NCBI RefSeq assembly: GCF_965213555.1
Contig: NZ_OZ243890.1
Span: 3,100,001-3,164,000, forward strand
DNA from: Acuticoccus sp965213555
GTDB taxonomy: Bacteria; Pseudomonadota; Alphaproteobacteria; Rhizobiales; Amorphaceae
Direction: 5' to 3'
Length of the DNA: 64,000 bases
In this document: in pieces, positions 54,583-62,160 of the stretch
Numbering within the stretch: position 1 is the first letter of the stretch
How the letters are laid out: each line of letters opens with the position of its first letter
Program-made: the position numbers and the translations under genes
Notes under the pieces: model-generated
What the model saw: only the letters and a program-made list of their open reading frames with translations
Told to the model about the DNA's origin: nothing
Databases searched by the model: none

Positions 54583-55056
54583 GTGCAGACCTTGAAGGCC
54601 GAGCCGCTCGGCGAAGCGGCGTTCGCCCCGTTCGGCGAGGTGCTGACGCCGCCAGGCTCCCCGGGCCGCACGTACTACTCCGGCGCGCTCGCGAGCCTGC
54701 GCCCGGGGGCGGCGCCCAGCCTGTCCCTCACCCGCGTGGAGGTGGCGACGGCGCTGCCCCACGAGGCGCGACGCATGGAGCGGCACGAGTTCAGCTCGCA
54801 GAGCTTCGTGCCCCTCGGCGACGTGCCGTTCCTCGTCATGGTCGCGCCGGACGCACCCTCGGGCGGGCCGGACCTTGCCGAGGCGCGCGCGTTCGTCGCC
54901 TCGGGCGGTGTCGGCGTCACCTACGGCGCGAACGTCTGGCACCATCCGCTCTCGGTGCTCGCCGCGCCTGCGTCCTTCGCGGTCGTCATGTGGCTCGATG
55001 GCGGCCCGACGGACGAGGAGTTCGTCGACATCGAACCCCGCCTGGTGGAGGCCTGA
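54583..55056 (+). CDS. allA: Ureidoglycolate lyase
   Basis: 157 residues, the AllA length. It splits ureidoglycolate into glyoxylate and urea, the last step of allantoin use. Seen are FAPFGEVLTPPGS at the N terminus, MERHEFSSQSFVPLGDVPFL with the conserved histidine and serine block, and GVTYGANVWHHPLSVL with the active-site histidines. The GTG is chosen because GGAGGA lies six bases upstream; in-frame ATG codons upstream are not supported. puuE follows 4 bp later. Confidence 0.9.
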   Translation: MQTLKAEPLGEAAFAPFGEVLTPPGSPGRTYYSGALASLRPGAAPSLSLTRVEVATALPHEARRMERHEFSSQSFVPLGDVPFLVMVAPDAPSGGPDLAEARAFVASGGVGVTYGANVWHHPLSVLAAPASFAVVMWLDGGPTDEEFVDIEPRLVEA

Positions 55057-55060
55057 CGCC

Positions 55061-55972
55061 GTGGAGCCCGATCATCACACCCGCGACCTCGTGGGGTACG
55101 CCGATACGCCGCCGGACCCGCAATGGCCGAACGGCGCCCGCCTCGCGATCAACTTCGTCATGAACTACGAGGAGGGCTCGGAGCCCTCCTTCCAGGACGG
55201 CGAGGGGGTCACCGAGACCGCGCTCACGGAGTTCGCCGGCGCACCGGTGCCAGGCCGCGACCTCGCCGGCGAGGGCATGTTCGCCTACGGCTCGCGCGTC
55301 GGCTTCTGGCGCCTCATGCGCCTGTTCGCCGAGCGCGACATGCCGCTCACCGTGTTCGGCTGCGCGCTGGCGTTGGAGCGCAACCCGCGCGCCGCGGCGG
55401 CCATTGCCAACGCCGGGCACGACGTTTGCTGCCACGGCTGGCGCTGGGTCGAGCACTTCAGGCTCGACGAGGCGGAGGAGCGCGAGCACGTCAGGAAGGC
55501 GGTCGCATCGATTCAGGAGACGGTCGGCGAGCGCCCGCTCGGCTGGTACTGCCGGTACGGCCCCAGCCTCAACACGCGCCGCCTCCTCGTGGAGGAGGGT
55601 GGCTTCCTCTACGACAGCGACGCCTACGACGACGAGCTGCCCTACTGGACGACGGTGTCGGGCCGCCCGCACCTCGTCGTCCCCTACACGTTGACGAACA
55701 ACGACGCGAAGTTCGGGCGCAGCGGCATGGTCACGGGCACGCAGTTCTTCGAGGTCCTGAAGGACGCGTTCGACCTGTTGGTTAGGGAGGGCGCGACGCA
55801 GCCGAAGATGATGTCCGTCGGCCTCCACATGCGCCTCGTCGGCCACCCGGCACGAGCGGCGGGGCTCGAGCGGTTCCTCGACCACGTGAGGGGCACCGAG
55901 GGCGTATGGGTCACCCGCCGGCTCGACATCGCGCGCCACTGGGCGGAGACGCACCCCTACCCAGGGCCGTGA
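55061..55972 (+). CDS. puuE: Allantoinase PuuE (polysaccharide deacetylase family)
   Basis: 303 residues of the polysaccharide-deacetylase fold. The sequence LVGYADTPPDPQWPNGARLA, then NFVMNYEEGSEPSFQDGE, is typical of PuuE, the allantoinase unrelated to the amidohydrolase AllB. AGHDVCCHGWRW and LGWYCRYGPSLNTRRLLVEE are further conserved blocks. It converts allantoin to allantoate. With allA it gives the first and last steps of the path; the allantoate step is not encoded in the window. GTG start. Confidence 0.92.
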   Translation: MEPDHHTRDLVGYADTPPDPQWPNGARLAINFVMNYEEGSEPSFQDGEGVTETALTEFAGAPVPGRDLAGEGMFAYGSRVGFWRLMRLFAERDMPLTVFGCALALERNPRAAAAIANAGHDVCCHGWRWVEHFRLDEAEEREHVRKAVASIQETVGERPLGWYCRYGPSLNTRRLLVEEGGFLYDSDAYDDELPYWTTVSGRPHLVVPYTLTNNDAKFGRSGMVTGTQFFEVLKDAFDLLVREGATQPKMMSVGLHMRLVGHPARAAGLERFLDHVRGTEGVWVTRRLDIARHWAETHPYPGP

Positions 55973-55979
55973 CCGTCGG

Positions 55980-56033
55980 CTAGAGCGGTTTGGGGTTGGG
56001 TGGAAACCACCAACCCCTAAAAAACTTCCCTAG
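55980..56033. repeat. Palindromic element bounded by CTAG, adjacent to repeat copy 2
   Basis: Starts CTAGAGCGGTTT. It contains a hairpin with arms GGGGTTGGGTGG and CCACCAACCCC (one bulged base) and AAA loop, followed by TAAAAAA, and ends CTAG. The A-run is on the wrong side for a classic terminator in either direction. It sits directly in front of the second palindrome, between convergent puuE and the hydratase operon. Confidence 0.65.
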
Positions 56034-56042
56034 ATCAAGGAG

Positions 56043-56086
56043 CTAGAGCATCTAATCTGGGTCTGAGAAGCCCCAGGGTGCTCTAG
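56043..56086. repeat. Palindromic dispersed repeat, copy 2
   Basis: Perfect outer arms CTAGAGCA and TGCTCTAG enclose inner arms CTGGGTCT and AGCCCCAG (one mismatch). It matches copy 1 at 3131-3176. The right arm overlaps the stop codon of the nitrile hydratase alpha gene by three bases, so the hairpin forms right at the end of that message and probably marks its 3' end. Confidence 0.75.
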
Positions 56087-56724
56087 GCGGCGCGCCGACC
56101 GTCCGGTGCGAGGGCGGTCGCCGTGCCGATCAGGCTGTCGCGGGTGACGAGCGCGGCGAGCTCGGGCTCGGACAAGTCGTCCGTGCCGTCGGGGCGGCGC
56201 GGGACGACGAGGTAGCGGCAGTCCGCCGTGCTGTCGACGACACGCACCTCGACGTCGTCCGGCAGGTGCGTGCCGAACTCGGCGAGCACGGCGCGCGGCT
56301 CGCGCACGGTCCGCGAGCGGTACGCGCGAGACTTGTACCAGAGCGGCGGGATGCCGAGGAGGGCGCGCGGGTAGCACGAGCACAGCGTGCAGACGACCAC
56401 GTGATGGACGCGCTGCGTGTTCTCGAGCGCCACGAGCCTCAGTCCCTCGAAGGGGTAGCCGAGCTCGGCGACGGCCGCGTTGGCGTCGGCGAGGAGGCGC
56501 GCACGGTACGCCTCGTCGACCCAGGCGCGGGCGACGACCGCGGCGCCGTTGTCCGGTGACTTTCCCTGCCAGCCCTCGATGGTGTCCTCGATCTCGCGGG
56601 CGGTGAGGACGCCCTTCTCGACGAGGAGCTCGCGCAGCGCAGCCTCGAGGACGTGCCAGTCCTCGGTCAGCTCCGGATGGTCCGTTGGGGCCGCGTGGTC
56701 GTGGTGGTGGTGGTGGACGCTCAT
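56083..56724 (-). CDS. nthA: Nitrile hydratase alpha subunit / thiocyanate hydrolase gamma-like, cobalt type
   Basis: 213 residues. The metal site VCTLCSC (residues 111-117) is the cobalt-type form; C112, C115, S116 and C117 supply the ligands. The rest follows the alpha subunit: a helical N-terminal part, AVVARAWVDEAYRARLLADA, then YKSRAYRSRTVREPRAVLAE and LVTRDSLIGTATAL. The usual CSCYPW reads CSCYPR. The N terminus is histidine-rich (five consecutive His at 4-8, another at 10). It hydrates nitriles to amides, or hydrolyses thiocyanate, together with the two upstream proteins. The ATG overlaps the previous stop. Confidence 0.92.
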   Translation of the reverse strand: MSVHHHHHDHAAPTDHPELTEDWHVLEAALRELLVEKGVLTAREIEDTIEGWQGKSPDNGAAVVARAWVDEAYRARLLADANAAVAELGYPFEGLRLVALENTQRVHHVVVCTLCSCYPRALLGIPPLWYKSRAYRSRTVREPRAVLAEFGTHLPDDVEVRVVDSTADCRYLVVPRRPDGTDDLSEPELAALVTRDSLIGTATALAPDGRRAA

Positions 56725-57008
56725 GGTGCCAGCTCCAGCCAGTGCTCGTAGAGGTCGGCAGTGAGGGTGTCGCCGGCCGCGAACGCCCCCTCGCCCCAGA
56801 CGTCGGCCATGGGGAAGCGCACCTCGTAGAGCGGGCGCTTGGGCAACCCGTCCCCACCGTACGCCAAAGTCTCGGGGTTGGCGAACGCGCCGTGCCGACG
56901 CGCGACGACGCCGGTGCGGCCGCGCAGGTACAGTGGCGTGCGCACGTGGCCCGTCGCCGAGCGGTCGGCCACGCGCACGCGGTCGCCCTCGGCGAACCGC
57001 GCGCTCAC
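56721..57008 (-). CDS. Nitrile hydratase beta subunit, C-terminal (SH3-like) half as separate gene
   Basis: 95 residues equal to the C-terminal domain of nitrile hydratase beta: FAEGDRVRVADR, HVRTPLYLRGRTGVVARRHG, LYEVRFPMADVWGEG and LTADLYEHWLEL. In most nitrile hydratases this is fused to the N-terminal half. Separate halves are known from thiocyanate hydrolase, where they form the alpha and beta subunits. GTG start overlapping the upstream stop and ATG overlap downstream show strict translational coupling with both partners. Confidence 0.88.
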   Translation of the reverse strand: MSARFAEGDRVRVADRSATGHVRTPLYLRGRTGVVARRHGAFANPETLAYGGDGLPKRPLYEVRFPMADVWGEGAFAAGDTLTADLYEHWLELAP

Positions 57009-57331
57009 GCCTCGCTCCCGGCGCGGACCTTCGCGATCCGCGCCTCGATCTCCGCCTCGGTGAGCACGCCCTTCTCCACGAGGAGGCGGCGCATGGCGTG
57101 GACCCAGCGCGCGTAGTACGCGGCGCCGTCGTAGAGCTCGGGCGGCAGGCCCTCGATGGTCCGCCGGTTCTCATCGGCGGTCCACAACGCGCGGGGCGGC
57201 GCCCGCAGGAGCATCATGAGGGCGTCGACCCGCCGTTCGACCAGCGTCGGCTCGTGCGGCGCAAGGTCCATGGGACCCGCCGGCTCGCCGCCGAGGTCGT
57301 GGATGGGCCGCTCGCCTTGCGCGTCGTGCAT
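57005..57331 (-). CDS. Nitrile hydratase beta subunit, N-terminal half (thiocyanate hydrolase alpha-like) as separate gene
   Basis: 108 residues: IHDLGGEPAGPMD at the N terminus and a helical part VERRVDALMMLLRA, then ENRRTIEGLPPELYDGAAYY and RWVHAMRRLLVEKGVLTEAE. This matches the N-terminal domain of nitrile hydratase beta. Cobalt-insertion activators of nitrile hydratase share this fold, so an activator role, or both roles, is possible. The ATG is placed 11 bp after the stop of the ABC binding-protein gene, making the enzyme genes part of the transporter operon. Confidence 0.85.
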   Translation of the reverse strand: MHDAQGERPIHDLGGEPAGPMDLAPHEPTLVERRVDALMMLLRAPPRALWTADENRRTIEGLPPELYDGAAYYARWVHAMRRLLVEKGVLTEAEIEARIAKVRAGSEA

Positions 57332-57342
57332 CGGACCGCCGC

Positions 57343-58398
57343 TCAGTTGGTCATCGCCCGCTCGACGTACTCGTTGGTCATCGCCTCCTGCGCCAGCGAG
57401 GGGTCGAACCCGCGGTCGGAGAACTCGTTCAGGAACTCGATGACGCGCTCGAGCTTGTCGACGGAGAGCTCCGGCGAGGTGGGGTAGGCAGGCACGACGC
57501 GGGTCCACGCCGCGTTGAACAGGTCGCGCTCGAACTGGTCGAAGTAGCCTTCGTAGACCGCGTCGCGCACCGCCTCGGTCCGCTCGGGGTCGTGCATGGC
57601 CTGCTGCGCCTGATGGATCGCCCGCACCAAACCGGTGGTGCGCTCGGGGTCCTCGTCGAGCCAGCTCTTGCGCGCGTTCAGCGTGATGTAGAGGTAGCCG
57701 TCGAGCTCGGGGATCGCGCCCGCGGCCATGTCGAACAGGAGCATCCCGCCGTGCTCCTCGATGGCGGTGTCGGAGGTGGGGTTCGACAGGATGAAGGCGT
57801 CGATCCGGCCGAGCTCGAAGGAGGCCAGGATCTCACGGCTGCCGCCCACGAAGACGATGGTGGCGTCCGTGTCGGGATCGAGGCCGGCCTGCTGGACCAG
57901 GTAGAGTGCGAGCTGGTGCGTGCCGCTGCCGGCGCCCGTGACGCCGATGTTGAGCCCCTCGAGCGCGGCCAACCGCTCCTCGAGGGAGGCGTCCTCGGTG
58001 ATGCCCTTCTCCTGAGCGACCTCGCCGCGGATGACGACGTTGGAGGCGTACTGCGTCATCAGCGCCGCGAAGATGCGCACGTCCGTGCCTTGCTCGACGG
58101 CGCGCATGGCGGCCGCTGGCGTGCCCGGGTAGACGTGGGTGTCGCCGCTGATGACGGAGGCCATGGCCGCCCCGCCGCCGGACTTGAAGACGCGGATGTC
58201 GGCGGCGATCCCCTCCTCCTCGAAGTAGCCCATGACGTCCGCGGCGTAGACCGGCAGGTAGAGCATACCGACGCTCGGCAGCGCGAAGGTCACCTCCTCC
58301 TGCGCGCTCGCGACAGGAGCCGCTGCGAGCGCCCCAGCCATCACCGCCGTGGCGGCTGCGCCCCTCATCCAACCCATCATGCGTTTCTCCGTGTTCAT
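57343..58398 (-). CDS. NitT/TauT-type ABC transporter substrate-binding protein
   Basis: 351 residues with a signal peptide (MRGAAATAVMAGALAAAPVA, cleavage after ASA). The SsuA/NMT1-like fold is shown by LPSVGMLYLPVYAADVMGYF, RVFKSGGGAAMASVISGDTH, LEGLNIGVTGAGSGTHQLAL and ASFELGRIDAFILSNP. Family members bind nitrate, cyanate, taurine, sulfonates, aromatic acids or pyrimidine precursors. It follows the permease and immediately precedes the nitrile hydratase-type genes, so the ligand may be a nitrile, thiocyanate or a precursor; this is inference from gene order. Confidence 0.92.
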   Translation of the reverse strand: MNTEKRMMGWMRGAAATAVMAGALAAAPVASAQEEVTFALPSVGMLYLPVYAADVMGYFEEEGIAADIRVFKSGGGAAMASVISGDTHVYPGTPAAAMRAVEQGTDVRIFAALMTQYASNVVIRGEVAQEKGITEDASLEERLAALEGLNIGVTGAGSGTHQLALYLVQQAGLDPDTDATIVFVGGSREILASFELGRIDAFILSNPTSDTAIEEHGGMLLFDMAAGAIPELDGYLYITLNARKSWLDEDPERTTGLVRAIHQAQQAMHDPERTEAVRDAVYEGYFDQFERDLFNAAWTRVVPAYPTSPELSVDKLERVIEFLNEFSDRGFDPSLAQEAMTNEYVERAMTN

Positions 58399-58420
58399 CG
58401 GCGCCCGTCTTCGGGTCGCC

Positions 58421-59275
58421 CTAGATCGACATCTCGCGGCGGCTCTCCACCGACTTCCACGGCATCGCCACGTGCTCGAACCAGCGCACCGCCGTGTTCA
58501 GCATCAGCGCCAGGATCATGATGGCGATGAGCGCAGCGAACATCGCCGACGTGTCAAACTGGCCGGACGCGTTGGCGAGCAGGTAGCCGAGCCCCTTGTT
58601 GGACGCGATGAGCTCGCCGACGATGGCGCCGATGAGCGCGTAAGGCACCGACAGGCGCAGCCCGTTGAACACCCACGTGATGGCCGACGGGACGACGACC
58701 TTGCGCAGGATGTGCCGCTCGTTCGCCCCCATCAGCCGCAGGATCGCGATCTGCTCGCGGCTGACCGCGCGCACGCCCGAGTAGGTGTTGAGGAACACGA
58801 GGAAGAACACGATCGTCGCCGTGAGGTAGATCTTCATGTCGATGCCGATGCCGAACCACAGGATGAACATCGGCGCGAGCGCCACCTTCGGCAGGCTGTA
58901 GAACATGGTGATGAAGGGATCGAGCACGTCGGCCAGCATCTGCGAGCGGCCGAGCACGATGCCGACGCTCATCCCGAGGGCGCTGCCGAGGAGGAAGCCG
59001 AGCAGCGCCTCGATGGCGGTGATCCCGCCGTGGAAGAACAGCTCGCCCGACGCCGCCCAGCGCCACAGCGTCTCGGCGATCTCCGTCGGCCGGCCGATGA
59101 AGAAGTCGGAGATCAGCCGCCCGGCGGAGAACTGCCAGATCCCGATGATGGCGACGAGGAGCGCGGCTCGCGCGACCCAGATGGTGAGCCGTCGGCGCCG
59201 TTCCTCGGCGACGCGCCTCGATGCTGCGCTGGTCGGCGCCGCGCCGCTCGCGGGGAGGTGGATGTCCGTGGCCAT
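58421..59275 (-). CDS. NitT/TauT-type ABC transporter permease
   Basis: 284 residues and about six helices. FYSLPKVALAPMFILWFGIG is the SsuC/TauC family block. The EAA loop is ILRLMGANERHILRKVVVPS and is followed by NGLRLSVPYALIGAIVGELI. Works with the downstream binding protein and the upstream ATPase, whose stop lies 1 bp before this start. Confidence 0.95.
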   Translation of the reverse strand: MATDIHLPASGAAPTSAASRRVAEERRRRLTIWVARAALLVAIIGIWQFSAGRLISDFFIGRPTEIAETLWRWAASGELFFHGGITAIEALLGFLLGSALGMSVGIVLGRSQMLADVLDPFITMFYSLPKVALAPMFILWFGIGIDMKIYLTATIVFFLVFLNTYSGVRAVSREQIAILRLMGANERHILRKVVVPSAITWVFNGLRLSVPYALIGAIVGELIASNKGLGYLLANASGQFDTSAMFAALIAIMILALMLNTAVRWFEHVAMPWKSVESRREMSI

Positions 59276-59276
59276 C

Positions 59277-60119
59277 TCAGCCCTCCGCGTGGTCGACGGT
59301 CGGCGACAGGTGGTCCCACAGCTCCGCCGTGAGGTCGCGGTAGGCGCTGTCCCGGCGCAGGGTGAGGAGGTCGCGCTCCTCGCCGAGCGGCACGTCCACG
59401 ACGCGGATGATCGTGCCCGGCCGCGCCGAGAACACCGCGGTGCGGTCGGCGAGGCTGACCGCCTCGTCGAGGTCGTGGGTCACGAAGACGACGGTCTTCC
59501 TCAGCGTGCGCGCAAGGCGCAGGATCTCGATCTGCATCTTCAGGCGCAGCTGCGCGTCGAGGGCGCCGAACGGCTCGTCCATGAGGAGCGCTTCGGGGTC
59601 GTAGGCGAGAAGGCGAGCCAGCGCCGTGCGCTTCTTCATGCCGCCGGAGAGCTGCGAGGGGTAGGCGCGCTCGAAGCCCTTGAGCCCGAGTTGCTCGAGC
59701 AACTCGTCCACCCGGTCCTGTGCCTCGCCGCGGCCCATGCCGCGGATCTCGAGCGGCACCAGCACGTTGTCCCGCGCGTCGCGCCAGGGCAGCAGGTGAT
59801 CGTTCTGCGTCATGTAGCCGACGCGCTGGTTGTAGGGCGCGACCTCCTCGCCGTCGTATCGCACGGTGCCGACGGTGGGCGCGAACAGGCCCGCCGCCAT
59901 GTTGAGCAGGGTGGACTTGCCGCAGCCGGACGGGCCGACGAGCGTCACGAACTCGCCGCGGCGCACGGCAAGGTTCACGTCCCGCACGGCGGTGAGGTCG
60001 CCCTCCAGCGTCTCGAAGGTCTTCCCCACGTTCTCGTAAGCGATCAGCACGGGCGCCTGCGCACCAGGCGCGGTGGTGCGCTGGTCGCCCGGAGCTGCGG
60101 TTCGCGCTTCGCCTGACAC
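59277..60119 (-). CDS. NitT/TauT-type ABC transporter ATP-binding protein
   Basis: 280 residues. Walker A is GPSGCGKSTLLNMAAGLFAP, followed by the Q-loop region RVGYMTQNDHLLPWRDARDN, signature LSGGMKKRTALARLL and Walker B ALLMDEPFGALDA, all SsuB/TauB-like. The GTG is chosen because AAGGA lies six bases upstream and the upstream in-frame extension lacks family similarity. Head of the six-gene transporter-hydratase operon, divergent from the cysteine hydrolase gene. Confidence 0.92.
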   Translation of the reverse strand: MSGEARTAAPGDQRTTAPGAQAPVLIAYENVGKTFETLEGDLTAVRDVNLAVRRGEFVTLVGPSGCGKSTLLNMAAGLFAPTVGTVRYDGEEVAPYNQRVGYMTQNDHLLPWRDARDNVLVPLEIRGMGRGEAQDRVDELLEQLGLKGFERAYPSQLSGGMKKRTALARLLAYDPEALLMDEPFGALDAQLRLKMQIEILRLARTLRKTVVFVTHDLDEAVSLADRTAVFSARPGTIIRVVDVPLGEERDLLTLRRDSAYRDLTAELWDHLSPTVDHAEG

Positions 60120-60279
60120 AAGCGTTCCTTCAAAGGGGGCGCAAGAACCCGCACGATCCGAGCCGCCGTGCGCACGATGCTGCTTGAGTCTGCACATCGA
60201 GCCCCAATTGTCACCGTTGTTTCGGGCCAAGCACGCACCTATCGTCTTGACGACGGCGCAGCGAACGGAGGCGGGACGC

Positions 60280-60975
60280 ATGGGCGGCACCGACAAGATC
60301 GAGAAGTGGCGCGGCTTCGTCCCCGACGAGGAGCTCGACGCCTACGTCAAGGGAAAGTTCGGCAACAAGATCGGCGTCGGGTCGCGCCCGGCGCTGCTCA
60401 ACATCGACACGACGTACATGTTCGTGGACCCCGCCTACTCCCAGTGCGGCGGCGAGATGCCGGAGCTCGTCGCCGCCATCGAGGAGATGACGCGCGTCTT
60501 CCGCGCCCTCGAGCTGCCGATCTACTACAGCCGGCGCGACGACCGCCGCCACCCGGTCCAGCGCGGCATCTGGAACCTCAAGCTCGGCATCGCCGACGAC
60601 TTCCAGTACAGTCGCGACCCACGCGCCGACGAGTGGCCGCCCTCCTACGCGCCGCGGCCGCAGGACGTCGTGGTGCACAAGAACAAGCCCTCGTGCTTCT
60701 TCGAGACGCCGCTCGAGTCCTTCCTGCGCTACGACGGGGTGGACACGCTGGTCGTCGTCGGCATCTCCACCTCCGGCTGCGTGCGTGCGGGGGTGACGGA
60801 CGCGTTCTCCCACAACCTGCGTGTGATCGTGCCGAAGGAGGCGGTGGGCGACCGCAGCCCACAGGCGCACCGCGCGAACCTCTTCGACATGGACATGAAG
60901 TTCGCCGACGTGGAGCCGATGGCCGACGTCGTCGCCGAGCTCGAGCGCCGCTTCGCCGCGCGCGCCGTCGCCTGA
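60280..60975 (+). CDS. Isochorismatase-like cysteine hydrolase
   Basis: 231 residues. The catalytic Asp-Lys-Cys set is visible: aspartate in LLNIDTTYMFVDPAY, lysine in VVVHKNKPSCFFETPLES and cysteine in VVGISTSGCVRAGVTDAF. Family members hydrolyse amides or ureides (N-carbamoylsarcosine, nicotinamide, biuret, ureidoacrylate) or isochorismate. It is divergent from the transporter-nitrile hydratase operon and could deamidate its amide product. GGAGG precedes the ATG. Followed 10 bp later by an acyl-CoA dehydrogenase. Confidence 0.9.
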   Translation: MGGTDKIEKWRGFVPDEELDAYVKGKFGNKIGVGSRPALLNIDTTYMFVDPAYSQCGGEMPELVAAIEEMTRVFRALELPIYYSRRDDRRHPVQRGIWNLKLGIADDFQYSRDPRADEWPPSYAPRPQDVVVHKNKPSCFFETPLESFLRYDGVDTLVVVGISTSGCVRAGVTDAFSHNLRVIVPKEAVGDRSPQAHRANLFDMDMKFADVEPMADVVAELERRFAARAVA

Positions 60976-60985
60976 GGCTCCATTC

Positions 60986-62152
60986 ATGGACTTTACCTTC
61001 ACCGAGGAGCAGGAGCTCTTCAAGGACAGCGTGCGACGCTTCGCGGAGGATCGCCTGGCGCCGGACGCGCTCGCCCGGGCGCATCGGCCCGGCTTCCCCT
61101 TCGACGTCGCCAAGGCCTGCGCCGCGCAGGGCCTCATGGGGATCACCCTGCCGGAGGCCGACGGCGGCCACGGCGGATCGCTCATGGACGCCGTCATCGC
61201 CATCGAGCAGGTGGCCCTCGCTGACCCGCGCGGCGCCGACGCGGTGCAGCAGGGCAACTTCGGCTCGATCCGCACCTTCGCCGAGTACGCGAGCCCGCAG
61301 CAGAAGGAGCGCTTCCTGCCGCAGCTCCTCGCCGGGGAGGCCGTCCTCGGGCTCGGAATGAGCGAGGCGGACGCGGGCTCGGCCGTCACCGACCTCAAGA
61401 CGCGCGCCGAGCCGGACGGCGACGGCGGCTACCGCATCACCGGCGGCAAGGTGTTCACCAGCCACTCGTGCGAGGCGAACGTCTTCCTCATCTACGTGCG
61501 CTTCGGGCCGGGCGTCGGCGGCATCGGCTCGGTCCTCATGGAGCGTGGGCAGGAGGGCTTCTCGTTCGGCAAGCCCACGGCCTACACCAACGGCGAGGAG
61601 TGGTGCGCGCTGCACTTCGACGGCGTGCGCATCGAGCCGCACAACGTCCTCCTCGGCCCCGGCGGCTTCAAGCGGCAGATCGCGGGGTTCAACGCCGAGC
61701 GGATCGGCAATGCGGCGCGCGCCCGCTCGCTCGGCCAGTACGCCTTCGAGGCAGCGCGCGAGCACGCCCAGACGCGCACCCAGTTCGGCCGGCCGCTGTG
61801 CGAGTTCCAGGGCCTGCAATGGAAGTTTGCGGACATGCTGGTGGCGCTCGAGGCGGCGCAGCTCCTGCTCTACCGCGCCGCGGTGAAGGCCGATCAGGGC
61901 CTGCCGTCGGCCCAGGACACCGCGCTCGCCAAGCTGATGTGCAACCGCGCCGGGTTCGACGCGGCCAACGAGGCGGTGCAGATCATGGGCGGCACGGGCT
62001 ACTCCACCGAGCACCTCGTCGAGTACTGCTTTCGCAAGTCGCGGGGCTGGCTGATCGCCGGCGGCTCGGCGGAAATGATGAGGAACCGCATCGCTGAGGG
62101 CATCTTCGAGGCTCGCTTCCCGCAGCGCCTGCCAGAGGCGCGGACCGCCTGA
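60986..62152 (+). CDS. Acyl-CoA dehydrogenase
   Basis: 388 residues with all three family domains. The FAD/substrate segments are LGLGMSEADAGSAVTDLKTR and GGKVFTSHSCEANVFL. AQTRTQFGRPLCEFQGLQWK lies in the C-terminal helical domain, and QIMGGTGYSTEHLVEYCFRK precedes the likely catalytic glutamate in IAGGSAEMMRNR (about residue 363). It is unlike the pim-type pair at the left end. It is co-directional with the cysteine hydrolase and the FAD oxidoreductase (8 bp gap). Substrate unknown. Confidence 0.92.
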   Translation: MDFTFTEEQELFKDSVRRFAEDRLAPDALARAHRPGFPFDVAKACAAQGLMGITLPEADGGHGGSLMDAVIAIEQVALADPRGADAVQQGNFGSIRTFAEYASPQQKERFLPQLLAGEAVLGLGMSEADAGSAVTDLKTRAEPDGDGGYRITGGKVFTSHSCEANVFLIYVRFGPGVGGIGSVLMERGQEGFSFGKPTAYTNGEEWCALHFDGVRIEPHNVLLGPGGFKRQIAGFNAERIGNAARARSLGQYAFEAAREHAQTRTQFGRPLCEFQGLQWKFADMLVALEAAQLLLYRAAVKADQGLPSAQDTALAKLMCNRAGFDAANEAVQIMGGTGYSTEHLVEYCFRKSRGWLIAGGSAEMMRNRIAEGIFEARFPQRLPEARTA

Positions 62153-62160
62153 CCGGGCGC

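Noticed and set aside
55992..56020. Rho-independent terminator after puuE
   Set aside because: The stem is good, but it is followed by TAAAAAA on the puuE strand and the opposite strand has no T-tract after the stem. It is kept only as a palindromic repeat.
56690..56720. The His run as an engineered affinity tag
   Set aside because: It lies inside a native coupled operon, uses several codons in the natural context, and is followed by a normal hydratase sequence. A natural metal-binding tail is more likely.
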